A stretch of DNA of 21,310 bases. It comes from Chara braunii. Its lineage: Eukaryota > Streptophyta > Charophyceae > Charales > Characeae. Where the stretch lies: positions 208,601 to 229,910 of the forward strand of contig BFEA01001013.1 in NCBI GenBank assembly GCA_003427395.1, in the 5' to 3' direction. The notes under the pieces were generated by a model. That model searched no databases and had not been told where the DNA came from. It worked only from the letters and a program-made list of their open reading frames with translations. Every line of letters starts with the position of its first letter. Position 1 is the first letter of the stretch. Position numbers and translations under genes: made by a program. Positions 1 to 9,490 of this stretch are shown piece by piece.

Positions 1-22
1 GAGAGAGAGAGAGAGAGAGAGA
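1..22. repeat. (GA)n microsatellite at window edge
   Basis: Uninterrupted GA dinucleotides run from the first base to about position 22, so the tract probably continues outside the window. Its full length is unknown. Confidence 0.9.
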
Positions 23-479
23 AGGTAAGTCTCCAAGGTCGCGCCTGGCTTCACGCGACTTCGATCTATAGGATGAGCAAAATCGAATGGATCTTCCGCT
101 AGAACATGGAAAGATAACCGCGACAACAACAACTGCGCCGCCCGCCCCCGGGAAAAAAGGTACAAATGTGCCAACCCAGCCAGCCCCCCAAAAAAAAGGC
201 CGCTCTCACCAGCCCTCGAAGCCGCGCCCTGCAAAATGCGACGTGAGAAAATGTGCACTAAACGACAAAAAAAAAAAAAAAAAACGTTGCACAACGCTTG
301 TCCCATCCAACCGACGTCCGGGCCTCATTTTTCCTGGGGCCAGGGGACCGATGTTCGGGGCCCTATCCATCCTTTAGTAGTTAGATAGAAAAAAACTATA
401 AAACATTAGACCTTCCCGGGAGGGCTATGATAAGGGCAATAGAGGTGACAAACGAGCGAGGACAAGACTGATACCGTAG
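23..479. other. non-genic spacer with poly-A tracts
   Basis: There is no recognisable gene here. The stretch contains short C-rich and A-rich runs (A tracts near 190-198 and 268-284). An open frame at 87-377 encodes a low-complexity Pro/Lys/Thr-rich peptide whose lysine run is simply the poly-A tract, so I treat it as chance. Confidence 0.5.
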
Positions 480-2550
480 TGTTATGCGCTGGTTAATAAT
501 GACATTAAACGGGCATACGTTCTTTGAACGCCTAATCTAGATCCGAAAATGACTCGATGATCGTCGACGGCAAGCTCAGGTGCTAGTCTTACAGAGACGG
601 TCTCTTGTGACTCTCTTCGGGGATGCCTATCCAGGGTGCCCTTGTCTGCCACCTGCTTGCTTTCTCTCTCAAACAGTCTCAACTCGCTCTATTAGCATGC
701 TTCATTGGACACTCGTAGTGCCTCCATCATTCCATCCTCTCTAGTCGTGACATTGACTCGGTGCTTGTAGGCATCCAGTATCACTGACTCCTAATTGTCC
801 TCCCCTCCCAGTCCATATTTGCTCGCAGCTCTGTCTCAGCTCTGAGGTACTAGCGGAAGTAATCGTAAATTTCAGAAGTGCCCTTAAGCCACTCGTGGGA
901 GTTTCAAGCATAGTGACCTCTTGGCTGTTACTATCCCGTGCAGCGTACGCTCACTTCCCGCATCTGACTATGACCTTTGCCCTTCCTTCACAAACGTTTT
1001 CAGAAAGTGCCGTGTTCCACAAATTTTTATCCGTCTTCGTAATTCTGTCGCAATGAGTACCTCGAATTTGTTCACAGGAAATGAGTGACGCCAACGACGA
1101 GTTCACTCATAGCTCTCGCTCAATCCTCACATTCGCCAACCTTCGAGAGCATACATGAACAGTATCCCGAGGCTCGTTCCCTGAAAATAAGATGTGACGT
1201 CAGCATCCCTGATTCTCACCAACGATTTCATCACTAGTCTTGACGCCCTCTAATGCGAGCTAATCCCACAACATTTTCCATAGAGAGTGATAATCAGCCA
1301 ATCAAGACAAGTGCTGGTTTTCGTAGCTCGAGGCTAATGGAGAGCCGAAGACTCGAGGCCAGAGATAATCCCGGTCATTGCTCGCTTTCCACCCTGTAGC
1401 TACCTCGCGAACTCAGTCCTTTTTACTCTCAACAACGAGATGGAAGGAGGTGACGTCAACCGATCCAACACCCACAAGACGTCCCACCTCACCATGCCCT
1501 CACTTCTTATTGCCGCTCGTATGGTAAGCGTGCGTCCCTCCAAGACAACTATATCAACAGGCAAAGTTGATCGTATCGAAGCCTTTTGGCGGCGGCATGG
1601 TATCTTTGATTCCAATACTAACTCACCAGTGGAAGTGGTTGACAATGGCAGCTGACGTCAACCAATAACGGCGTGTGCACCTTCACACGTTCTCTCTCGA
1701 GAACATTACCAGTTATGTCTTGTATACGGTTCACGCATTCGTCACTGGTTTCCACTCCAATCCGAGAGAGTTGTTTGTTAGACACCCGTGTAACGGAGTA
1801 TACCTTGGTAGAGGTCGAGCTTGCAGACACATGCTACGCGAACTGGGAGGACGTTGACGACTCAAGCGAGAGTCCTTCGCGTAGCTCTCCCTCACTATCA
1901 CGCTTCTCACACTGTTCTGCAGTGGCTGGTCTTGACTCGAGGCCGGAGGGTTCGCCCCTGGAGAAACCCATGCGTACTCGTGAGAGATTGATGACGTTTC
2001 CTCCACCGGGCAGCGTCCATCCTCACTCCTACCTCTCCTGTGTTTGCGCGACTCTCTCTCTCTGTCCGTCATCCCCTCTTTCTCTGCGTTTTCGTTATTG
2101 CCCGCTTCGCTCTCTGAGACCCAACCACGCGCGTTGACGTCTGGGCCTCTCCCTTAGCCTTGCAAGCTCAACTCTGTCGTCTCCTCCGTGAACTGGCCTT
2201 TGGGCCATCTTCCACGGGCTCCCCTGTCAGGTGGTCCCTCTTCCATTGCTCCAGACCGTGCTAGAATAGCGTCTCCGTCCCGCTGATCTCTGACTAAGCC
2301 TCTGAGTCTCGATCCGGGTGCGCCTGTTCCTGTTCGGTTGTCGCAGTGGAGGTCTCAACCTCACGATACACAATTGCCACTTGGATTTCAATCGTGACTC
2401 CGTCCCTCCTGCACCATCTTCTAGCCCGGTTCTTGGCCTCTGTTACTGCCGCCTGTAACTTCTGATCGCTTCTTATCTCCTCTTCTCTCACTCCTTCCAC
2501 GTTAATCTTTACCTTGGCCTCATCCCCCCCATCATAGTTTAGTATCGTAG
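480..2550. other. unassigned region, purines biased to the minus strand
   Basis: About 2 kb that is pyrimidine-rich on the plus strand and so purine-rich on the minus strand, as many coding strands are. Minus-strand open segments (for example 2294-2500, 1731-2072, 1618-1830, 1400-1645, 482-682) lie in different frames and are broken by stops. None shows a domain I recognise: no retroviral protease, RT, integrase or transposase motif. It could be a decayed minus-strand gene or element, or merely skewed intergenic DNA. No product is assigned. Confidence 0.3.
1195..1660. promoter_or_regulatory. cluster of three TGACGTCA palindromes
   Basis: The perfect palindrome TGACGTCA occurs at 1195-1202, 1451-1458 and 1653-1660. 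The last two share the longer string TGACGTCAACC. TGACGTCA is the classical C-box/CRE core bound by bZIP factors. Related TTGACG/TGACGT strings occur nearby (about 1845, 1990 and 2128). No gene start is visible next to them, so regulatory function is inference. Confidence 0.3.
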
Positions 2551-3892
2551 TGATCTAGGGGCCCTCCAAGGACGTTATGGACCAACGAGTGATAAGCCTC
2601 CAACAATCTTACCTATAGCCGCGCAGCCCGTTACTGCGGGCCATAATAGACGGAGTTTTACACCAGGCGCACACCCACACAAATAGTACCGTGCCTGAAT
2701 GCATTACCGCTCCGCCTTGTTGTCTCGGATTGCCACTATTAGCGCTGAAGTTCCCAATACACACCCACTGGCCAGTAGCGAGTAATGCAACAACTATCGC
2801 TTTTATAGGTTTAATATGAGTCGCGGACCCTGCGTACTAAACGGGGTACACAAGTGGTCTTCTAAGTTTTGCTCATTATTATTCGAGTATCGAGAAATCT
2901 TAACAAAGGAATAAACTGAAATAGAGTTTTGCCTCAACGATCATGTCCCACAACGTGAGATGACTACTGGCAAGGCGCACTGCGGACTGCAGTCCCATAA
3001 CGGGATCCCGATAGGCGCCTTACTCACTTTTAAACATGCCATGGGACTACCTCTGATTGGTACCCGTGTTCGATGGCAAGGAGGGGGCAAGGAGGGGGCT
3101 CATGACATTCTGCAGGGTGATGCGTCTCCTACCGATGCGGTCGCGGGTTCTCACATTTTTGGGGCCCCGTACTGATTGCACCACACTAGTCAAGCTCGCG
3201 GCAGTTGAAGTGCGAGGGTTGAGCAGTCTAGGCTGCCCATACTTAATTCGAAATTGAATGGTTCGTTCCCCCGCGAAATGACTGGGGCGGGGTGGAACAA
3301 AGAATTCAGAAAGATTAAATAAGAGAATAAAAAATTAACAAAAGGAAAAAGGGAAATGAAACACCGCGACCATTAAGGACTGTCAAATTTGCCTTTTCCA
3401 CAGTCAAGGTGTAGGTTCAGATGCAGATTCGAAGCGTGGCATTTCTCTCCCAATTCCCTCTCTTTTCCTTCCGCTTTCCTCTCCTTTACCATTTCTCTCT
3501 TTTCCCCTTTCAAGCTTTTGTCCCATAACCTGATCGTAGGGGGCTGTGCGCACAGTTGAAAAGACTGCGCCGACTTTCCCACCTCCGTGTCCCTGGGTGA
3601 GCCCGATGGCTACCACGGCCACAGACCGGTTGTGCTATGTTGTACAGTAGGGCGCCGAGTCTGCGTGGACCAATGGAAAGTCTAGTGGCGCACCCCCTTC
3701 TTTTGCCAGGGCACGCGCCGACAGGACCAGTCCTCAACAAAGTATTACGCGTGTCTGCCTGGTACGCCGTAGAAATCCATGAGCAAAGAGCTTGGTACAC
3801 CATGGAGGTTCCCGAGCAGGCTGCTGGTATGCAACATGGTTTCTTTGATTAGGCGACTGGTATGCAATGGAGGGCCGGGACACCACGTCCTT
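2551..3892. other. non-genic spacer
   Basis: I see no gene or family-level repeat here. Minor features are an 11-bp tandem duplication (GCAAGGAGGGG-type, about 3077-3099), an AT-rich patch at 3300-3360 and a pyrimidine-rich tract at 3430-3520. Short open frames on both strands overlap one another and look random. Confidence 0.45.
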
Positions 3893-4550
3893 GGACAACG
3901 TGCTGAGTCTGCATCGGAGATGCGTTGTCCCTTCTAGCACCATCTCCATCTCCGTCATCCTCACCCCTTCTTCTTCATCTTGACGGACCGCCATCCCAGC
4001 GGGTCCGCCACAAAGTGAGTTCTGTCTTGAGAGTCCTCTCACTGTGAGGTGTCACGAGCACTCAACCTTGAGAGTCGACATTCTTCCTGGGTAGCAAGCT
4101 GGTGGGAGACTGGCGTTGCTTCTGAAGGGCCTTGCACGAAGCACTCGGGTCACGGTCACCACACCCTCCGACAACGTGTCGGGCAGGCAAGCCGTATGAG
4201 CGTCGGAGCTGCGCTGACCCTTCCAGCTCCATCTCCATCTCCGTCATCCTTACCCCTTCATCTTCATCCTGACGGACCCTTGTCCCGGGGTCTGCCACAA
4301 AGTGAGTTGTGTCTTGAGAGTTCTCTCACTGTGAGGTGTCGCTAGCACTCAACCTTTAGAGTCGACATTCTTCTTGGGTAGCAAGCTGGTGGGAGACTGG
4401 CGTTGCCTCTGAAGGGCGTTGCACGAAGCACTCGGGTCATGGTCACCATGCTAGCCCGCTGAGGCCAGTACACGCATGCCTGTCGCTCATCCCTTGGTCT
4501 GCTTGCTGTGCTACAGAGGTCATGTCGGGCAGGCCAGCCGTATGAGCGAG
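3893..4550. repeat. ~289-bp diverged tandem duplication plus partial third copy
   Basis: The phrase CATCTCCATCTCCGTCATCC at 3941 recurs at 4230, a period of 289 bp. Homology runs through CCACAAAGTGAGTT, CTCTCACTGTGAGGTGTC, GAGTCGACATTCTTC and GTAGCAAGCTGGTGGGAGAC in both copies. The segment GTCGGGCAGGCAAGCCGTAT near 4178 returns at about 4524 as GTCGGGCAGGCCAGCCGTAT, marking the start of a third, truncated unit. No unit holds a frame conserved between copies, so this looks like a non-coding duplication. Confidence 0.8.
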
Positions 4551-4939
4551 AGAGTACCAGACTGTCTATAAAGAGACTGTGGTGGGCATACACGACTCGT
4601 GCTGAACGCGAGTGTAAAAATAGTACGGTCAGGGATGGCCAGTTCCGCATAGATTTGGGGCACAGGGGTGGGCCGATTGCACACCTTCAAACACGCCGTT
4701 GAACCAAACCTTCGGAACGTCGACACAAGTGACTACTCAAGAGGGGTACACGGGGAGGAAAGATGCAAGTAAACAGTTCGATTGTTAACTATTGTATAAT
4801 CCCATTCCTCATGCACATCTGCAAATGATTTTATTTTTATTTTTGATTAGTTAGTTATGACGGGCTTTTCTAACAACTAACAGACCGCTGCAGATAGAGG
4901 TGTAATATTGTTGGCTGGTTTGCAACCTGTTTCAAACTA
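4551..4939. other. AT-richer spacer before the MITE
   Basis: There is no recognisable gene. The segment becomes AT-rich after about 4740 and includes a TTTTATTTTTATTTTTG-like stretch near 4830. Nothing else is supported. Confidence 0.4.
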
Positions 4940-4947
4940 GTCAAAAG
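4940..4947. repeat. left 8-bp target-site duplication of MITE
   Basis: GTCAAAAG at 4940-4947 is identical to the 8 bp at 5229-5236 on the other side of the element. Eight-base duplications are the hallmark of hAT transposition. Confidence 0.75.
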
Positions 4948-5228
4948 CTACGTAGCACCGCGTTCGCGTTCGGCGCGAACATGTTCGCCCGAACACGAAC
5001 AAGCGCCCAAAACCCTCCGAACGCGAACATAAAAAAAAAAAAAAAAAAAAGAATCTCAGAAAAATCTGGAAAAAATATATGTTATGTAAAATAATAATGC
5101 AAGCAACTTTTGCCTCGGAGTCATGTTCAAATATGTAACCAATCATAAGTTAAAAATAAAAAACCGAAACGTGCGAACACGTTTGCGCGAACATGAAGGG
5201 GCGCGAACACGTTCGCCGTGCTACGCAT
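4948..5228. mobile_element. hAT-like MITE (non-autonomous DNA transposon)
   Basis: A 281-bp element with no coding capacity is bounded by perfect 8-bp direct repeats (GTCAAAAG). Its ends form an imperfect terminal inverted repeat: CTACGTAGCACCGCG on the left against ATGCGTAGCACGGCG on the reverse complement of the right end, 12 of 15 matching with an uninterrupted core CGTAGCAC. Just inside both ends are dense copies of GCGAACA/TGTTCGC in both orientations, resembling the subterminal repeats where hAT transposases bind. The middle is AT-rich with a ~20-bp A tract near 5031-5050. The hAT class is inferred from TSD length and architecture. The autonomous partner is not in the window. Confidence 0.72.
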
Positions 5229-5236
5229 GTCAAAAG
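5229..5236. repeat. right 8-bp target-site duplication of MITE
   Basis: GTCAAAAG, identical to 4940-4947, directly abuts the right inverted terminus. Confidence 0.75.
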
Positions 5237-5310
5237 TAGGATATTTAGAGGAACCTGAGATTATCTGTTGTTACTGCTTGGCTACTTTTTGATAAAGCTA
5301 GACCAAATAG

Positions 5311-5344
5311 TTATTTTATTTTATTTTATTTTATTTTATTTTTA
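5311..5344. repeat. (TTTTA)n microsatellite
   Basis: Roughly six to seven perfect TTTTA units. This is a simple-sequence repeat just upstream of the decayed gag of element C. Confidence 0.9.
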
Positions 5345-5451
5345 CAAATTGGTTGGGTGCCATGTTGCGGTAGTTCCCAGCAAGGACACTAGTGCAGATT
5401 GCATTCCGCGCATAGCTCACGAGTGGACAAGACAGTGAGGTTGAAGGACTA

Positions 5452-6030
5452 GACCAGGGAGAGAGGAGACTTACCCGTAGACTTGCACTCAGTCAGCCGA
5501 CCACTTTCTTGGTGTTAGAATCAGGAGAGGAAAGGAGACTGCGGAGAGAGGCCAGGGTGAGGGGTATATTGCAGAGGGCTAGGGCAGCAGCGACCGACGC
5601 TGAGAGGGCTCTAGCAACAGCCACAACACCAGAAGCTAGAGCCACAACAGAGGCAGCCATGGCTGCCGACTGTGCTAAGTCACAAGCCTCATCTCAGGCC
5701 AGTTCGTCAGGTGCAAGTTCGAGTATGTGAGGGTTTTCCACGAGTTAGAGAGTTGGCTTGCAGGTCAGCCAACAGCAACCTCATGTCAGATGAGGACTAC
5801 GAGATCCAGCAAACGGAGACTCTCCATACAGAGTTACGGCGGCAGTTACGGGAAGTAGAGAAAAAGCAAAGAAAAGCTAGAATTAGAAAAGCATGGCTAT
5901 AAGCGAGGGCAAAGGAGCTAGGCAAGTTAGAAGCTATAGATGAGTCGACTCTCGATCCTGTGGTTCTGTCACTTCGGAACTCGTTGCTGAGTATAGCCAA
6001 AGTGCAAGCCGTACCGCATGAGATGTTGGC
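5452..6030 (+). pseudogene. element C gag fragment (coiled-coil N-terminal part)
   Basis: Frame 1 (open from about 5452, with no clear ATG) gives an Arg/Ala/Glu-rich helical segment followed by a Ser/Ala linker, and stops at TGA 5728-5730. The homologous continuation is in frame 2 from about 5729 (start CEGFPRVRELA) and includes a charged coiled-coil-like stretch (TELRRQLREVEKKQRKARI), one stop at about 5900, then ARAKELGKLEAIDESTLDP up to the junction at 6030. That is one frameshift and one nonsense codon. Highly charged helical N-termini are usual in gypsy gag. The capsid core and zinc knuckle are missing. Assignment to C rests on strand, position and context, so it is an inference. Confidence 0.55.
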
Positions 6031-6829
6031 TGGCAAGAGCAGCCCCCTGGACTGCCTCGCCCTGCAGCCAGGAGGTACCCGAGTAGTACATAGGAAGTTC
6101 CCATGCACTTCGCGGGTAGGTAGTTGGACAGTAGGCACGAGTAGTCTTCAGGATTCAGCCGCAGCACTCAGGAGGAGCGCTGCAGGGAGTAGCTTAGCGC
6201 TAGCAGTAGTCTTCAGCGCTGGGCGCTAGTAGCCATAGCAGCAGTCTTCAGCCCTGGGCGCTAGTAGGTGGTAGTAGTAGAGTTGGGAGAGATGACTGGC
6301 GGAGGCCAGTGGGACTTACCTGTGGCGCCATCGCTCCAGCTCCATCTTCGAGGTACCTGCATCAAGGCGCCAACTTCACAGGTTAGTACCGGACTGAGAG
6401 AGACGGAGAGAGAGTTCTTCTTCTTCCTCTTCTAAGTCCACCATCTCTTCTTTCCCTCTCGCCACCTCCTTCTCAGTATCAGCGGACTACTACAGAGAGA
6501 GAGAGTTGTGACTTGAGACTTGACGACATTCGATCCAGACTTGACATTGGGATTCAGACATTCGACGAGGGACTATTTGGGCCTGTGCCGAAGACTTGGT
6601 GTTAACGACATTCCCATCTTCCCCTCCTCTTCGTCTAACCCCCCTCTTCTTTGTCTGTGTATGGTTCGGGGCTGGCGCCTTCTTCCTGTGTGAGCGCCAG
6701 ACCCCTTCACACCATGGAGATGCAATATTGACTGTTCGGATCATTGGTATCTAAGTCTTTCGTTACGCTATCTTGTACTTTGTGTTGAGAGGTCGGTTCT
6801 TGTTCTGGTCTGCACCGTTACAGTATGCA
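6031..6829 (+). repeat. element A 5' LTR, 5'-truncated
   Basis: This segment matches 13702-14529 collinearly from TGGCAAGAGCAGCC to CAGTATGCA. By eye there are some 30-40 mismatches over ~800 bp, mostly transitions, plus a 2-bp difference in a GA run and a 31-bp gap where the 3' copy has extra sequence (14391-14421). It lacks the part equivalent to 13365-13701 (most of U3), which is replaced by C's gag sequence. The loss should have removed promoter sequence. Confidence 0.88.
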
Positions 6830-6835
6830 AAAGTT

Positions 6836-6849
6836 TGGTATTCGAGCGG
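6836..6849 (+). other. primer binding site, initiator-Met-tRNA-like
   Basis: TGGTATTCGAGCGG starts 6 bp after the LTR end. It matches 10 of 12 positions of the common plant retrotransposon PBS TGGTATCAGAGC, which is complementary to the 3' end of tRNA-iMet. Its position directly after the LTR supports the call. The two mismatches suggest either decay or a variant primer. Confidence 0.7.
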
Positions 6850-6976
6850 ACCTCTCATTCAGAGGACCCGCTCAATCAAGTAGGCAGCTTGCTTGATCTA
6901 TTGATTACTCGTTAGTAAATCAAGTAGGACTTCGTCAAATCTCTGAATTTTTTTTTCTTTTTCTCGCAACAACTAT

Positions 6977-7172
6977 CTGAAAATTTCTGATATTCGCATT
7001 TCGTTTTACCTGAAAATTTCTGATATTGGTATTTCGTTTTCACGTAACAAATATCTGAAAATTTNTGATAAATCGCATTTCGTTTTNTCTGAAAATTNCC
7101 GATAGTAGCATTTCGTTTCTCTGATATTTCGCATACATAGCTGAAAATTTCTGATGTTAGTATTTCGTTTTC
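6977..7172 (+). repeat. leader tandem repeat 1 (CTGAAAATTTCTGATA...TTTCGTTT)
   Basis: About five to six imperfect copies of a unit of roughly 30-60 bp built on CTGAAAATTTCTGAT followed by GCATTTCGTTT, with spacers of variable length. Three N bases (7065, 7087, 7098) fall here. The array is non-coding and lies in the untranslated leader between PBS and gag. Confidence 0.8.
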
Positions 7173-7450
7173 TAGGCATATTGGGATAACGATATAAGTG
7201 GTCATATTCTCGGAAACTGGATTTATTCTTTTCTTAAATTTGAATTTCCATTCTATCTCGCAAATTTTTTTGAAAACCGAAATCTTGCGAAACCTACCAA
7301 CTTTTCGTTAGGCATATTCGGAGGTTGCCATATTCTCAGAAACTGGATTTAGTTCTTTTCTGAAAATTGTATCTCTACTCTATTTCGCAATTTTTTTTTT
7401 TCAAGATCGCGTTTTTTGTGAAAGCCGAAACTTTGCGGAACCTAGCCTAG
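7173..7450 (+). repeat. leader tandem repeat 2, ~136-bp period
   Basis: TAGGCATATT at 7173 recurs at 7309. Both are followed by CATATTCTC.GAAACTGGATTTA, a T-rich tract, a CTCGCAA/TTCGCAA poly-T segment and CCGAAA..TTGCG.AACCTA. This is a diverged two-copy direct repeat in A's leader with no coding content. Confidence 0.75.
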
Positions 7451-7669
7451 ATCTCGTTTATAGTACTCATCTGACATGTCTCACTCATAACAGATCGACA
7501 GATATACAAAAAAAAAAGAAAAAAGAAAGAAGAAGGAAGTAGTCCTCTTTTATTTCTTATTTTTTATTTTCATCTGTTGATTAGGGCCGGGAGGAAAGTA
7601 TTGTTGGGTTGGTTCCCTACCTGCGTTTTCCCTCCCCACCCACCCTTTGCATGCATTTCCGAGTTGGTA
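7451..7669 (+). other. leader spacer of element A
   Basis: An A-rich then T-rich stretch (about 7507-7570) leads into the CCACGTCA array. No feature beyond composition is visible. Confidence 0.5.
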
Positions 7670-7920
7670 CAGTGCCACGTCAACAGTGCCACGTCAGCAA
7701 TGCCACGTCAGCAGTGCCACGTCAGTAGTGCCATGTCAGCAACAGTGCCACGTGAGCAGTGCCACGTTAGCAGTGCCACGTCAGCAGTGCCACATCAGCA
7801 ATGCCACGTCAGGAGTGCCACGTCAGCAACAGTGCCACGTCAGCAACAGTCCCACGTCAGCAGTGCCACGTCAGCAACAGTCCACGTTAGCAACAGTGCC
7901 ACCTAAGCAGTGCCCCGCCA
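7670..7920 (+). repeat. 15/18-bp tandem array of CAGTGCCACGTCAGC upstream of gag
   Basis: About 16 copies of CAGTGCCACGTCAG(C), some with an extra CAA triplet, so periods are 15 or 18 bp, both multiples of three. By eye ten copies keep the octamer CCACGTCA exactly; the others carry single changes such as CCATGTCA, CCACGTTA or CCACGTGA. The array contains no stop in at least two frames, so open frames run through it by default, including one (from 7647) in frame with gag. I place it in the untranslated leader because the ATG right after it has a much better context. CCACGTCA (TGACGTGG on the other strand) is the G-box/C-box hybrid bound by plant bZIP factors. Confidence 0.9.
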
Positions 7921-7922
7921 CC

Positions 7923-9490
7923 ATGACGGGCGCAGCTCTGGGCATGCCAGGCCAACTGGCCAACGAGTCTATTGCCGACTACAAACAGCGGTTCCAGACT
8001 CAGCTCGCACTGATCGACGCTGAGGAACAGCGCCAGCTGGCAGTCGAGGCTGCCCGCCTACAGGCTGAAGCAGCGGCTTCAGGCCGAAGCAGATGCAGAT
8101 ACCCAGGCACGCCGAAAGGAAGCCGAGGATCTGCTGCAGCGGCATGAAGCCGTCAGCATCGAAAGACTCAAGCTTTGGCACTTTGAACCATCTGAAGGGC
8201 ATGACGACGCGACACCGGATGAGCAGCACAGGGAATTCATGGCCAAGCTCATAACCAGGTTGGTTTACACTTGTAACCACGTGCAGTCTGAGCTGGCGAG
8301 CCTCCAGTGTGCCGTACGGAACCACAAGGCTCAGCACGAGGATGCAGCACGGGCAGTAGATTCCCGTGTACAGGACTTGGAGCAAGTAGCACCAAGATCA
8401 GAGGCTGGCGAGTCCAGCAGTGCACCCTCTACCCGCCAACTGAAGGAACGCGTCGACCACGTCGTCGCAATGCTCGGCGACATCAGCACCTTCGAGGCGC
8501 CAACCACCATCAGCAAACAGTTGGATACCTTGAAGACCGAGGTTCAGCAACTGCAGCTGCCTAACAAGGATGGCAACAACATAATGCATTACAAGATGCC
8601 GACATTCCAAATTGAGAAGTTCGATGACTACGCGCATCAAGACCCGGTCCTCTGGTGCGAAGGTTTTACGACACCACTTCGGATTCTGTTCGTCGCCAAG
8701 CACGCGTACATCGGCGCCTTGTTTCTCAACTCAAAGGGCGGATGCCAGACCTTGTTGAGCCACCTGGCATCCACCCACGGCGTCGACGTCGCAGATCTGA
8801 AAGACAAGATATCATGGGAAGAATTAACACGACTATGGAAGAAGCGGTTCATCGTGGACGACGCACCTGCACTCGCCATCAACCGTCTCTTCGACATGAC
8901 ACAAGGCAACACAGCAACACGTGATTGGCTGGCAGAAGATCGCGGCAACACCCGGTCTCGACTTGCCATTTTCGCATCTGCGCTGCGAGTTCTACAACAG
9001 GTCATGTGTTGCATTGAGCCTCGCACTTGGTGATCGCGAGCAATATGCAACCTTCGCTGAAATCATTGACAAGGCGAGGGAGGTCATCAAAACCAACAGG
9101 GCGGCTGTACACGAGAAGTCAACGTGGCAGCCAACCTATGTGGAGAAGGTGAGAACTGGTCCGCGACCGCAGCAGTTCGCTGCAGTCCGAACGGACAACA
9201 TTATGGAAGACCCGGCAGCCACCCAAGCGTCACGTGAGGGAGATCAGGTGGCTGTTGTCCAGCCGCGAAGCAACAACAAGCCTCGAGGAAACGGGAAGGC
9301 GAAAACCACATCGCCGGCCGGAAACGGACAGCCAGCACCATGGGTCAAGTTTAACGTGATCGAGGCGGAGTACAAGCACCGCGGCCTTTACGGCTGCTGC
9401 TATTGGTGCAACAACACCAAGCACAAGACCTCCCAATGCCCTGATCAAGGCAAGGAGGATGTTCGGCCTCGTACTAACTTGGGAAACTGA
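7923..9490 (+). pseudogene. gag: element A gag (capsid/nucleocapsid), two frameshifts
   Basis: Gag packages the element RNA into virus-like particles. I chose ATG 7923 because its context (GCCACCATGA) is near-ideal and the repeat array ends just before it; an in-frame ATG at 7647 would add the translated array. Segments in order: frame 3, 7923 to about 8075 (MTGAALGMPGQ..., Gln/Glu/Ala-rich helix); frame 1, about 8075-8930 (coiled coil, then capsid-like region with WEELTRLWKKRF); frame 2, about 8930-9490 (LPFSHLRCEFYNRS, basic linker, zinc knuckle). The knuckle at about 9390-9440 is CYWCNNTKHKTSQC, a perfect C-x2-C-x4-H-x4-C. Shifts lie near 8075 and 8930. The stop is at 9488-9490. The RNA-binding end is intact but the protein is broken. 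Confidence 0.85.

Noticed and set aside
87-377. 96-codon open frame near the left edge
   Set aside because: Low-complexity peptide with Lys and Pro runs made by A and C tracts. No family match or supporting signals.
1673-2137. 154-codon plus-strand frame in the left region
   Set aside because: Ser/Pro/Arg/Leu-rich translation of pyrimidine-rich DNA with no domain, overlapping equally long minus-strand frames. Not supported as a gene.
3077-3099. Purine run GCAAGGAGGGGGCAAGGAGG as a polypurine tract of another LTR element
   Set aside because: It resembles A's PPT, but no LTR-like TG start, no pol remnant upstream and no second LTR are visible. It is a simple 11-bp duplication.
7577-7906. 109-codon protein made of the CCACGTCA array
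   Set aside because: The array is open in several frames only because its unit lacks stops and is a multiple of three. The gag ATG at 7923 has a much stronger start context.
7670-7920. CRISPR-like repeat array
   Set aside because: Units are 15-18 bp without unique spacers, and the locus is the leader of a eukaryotic LTR element.
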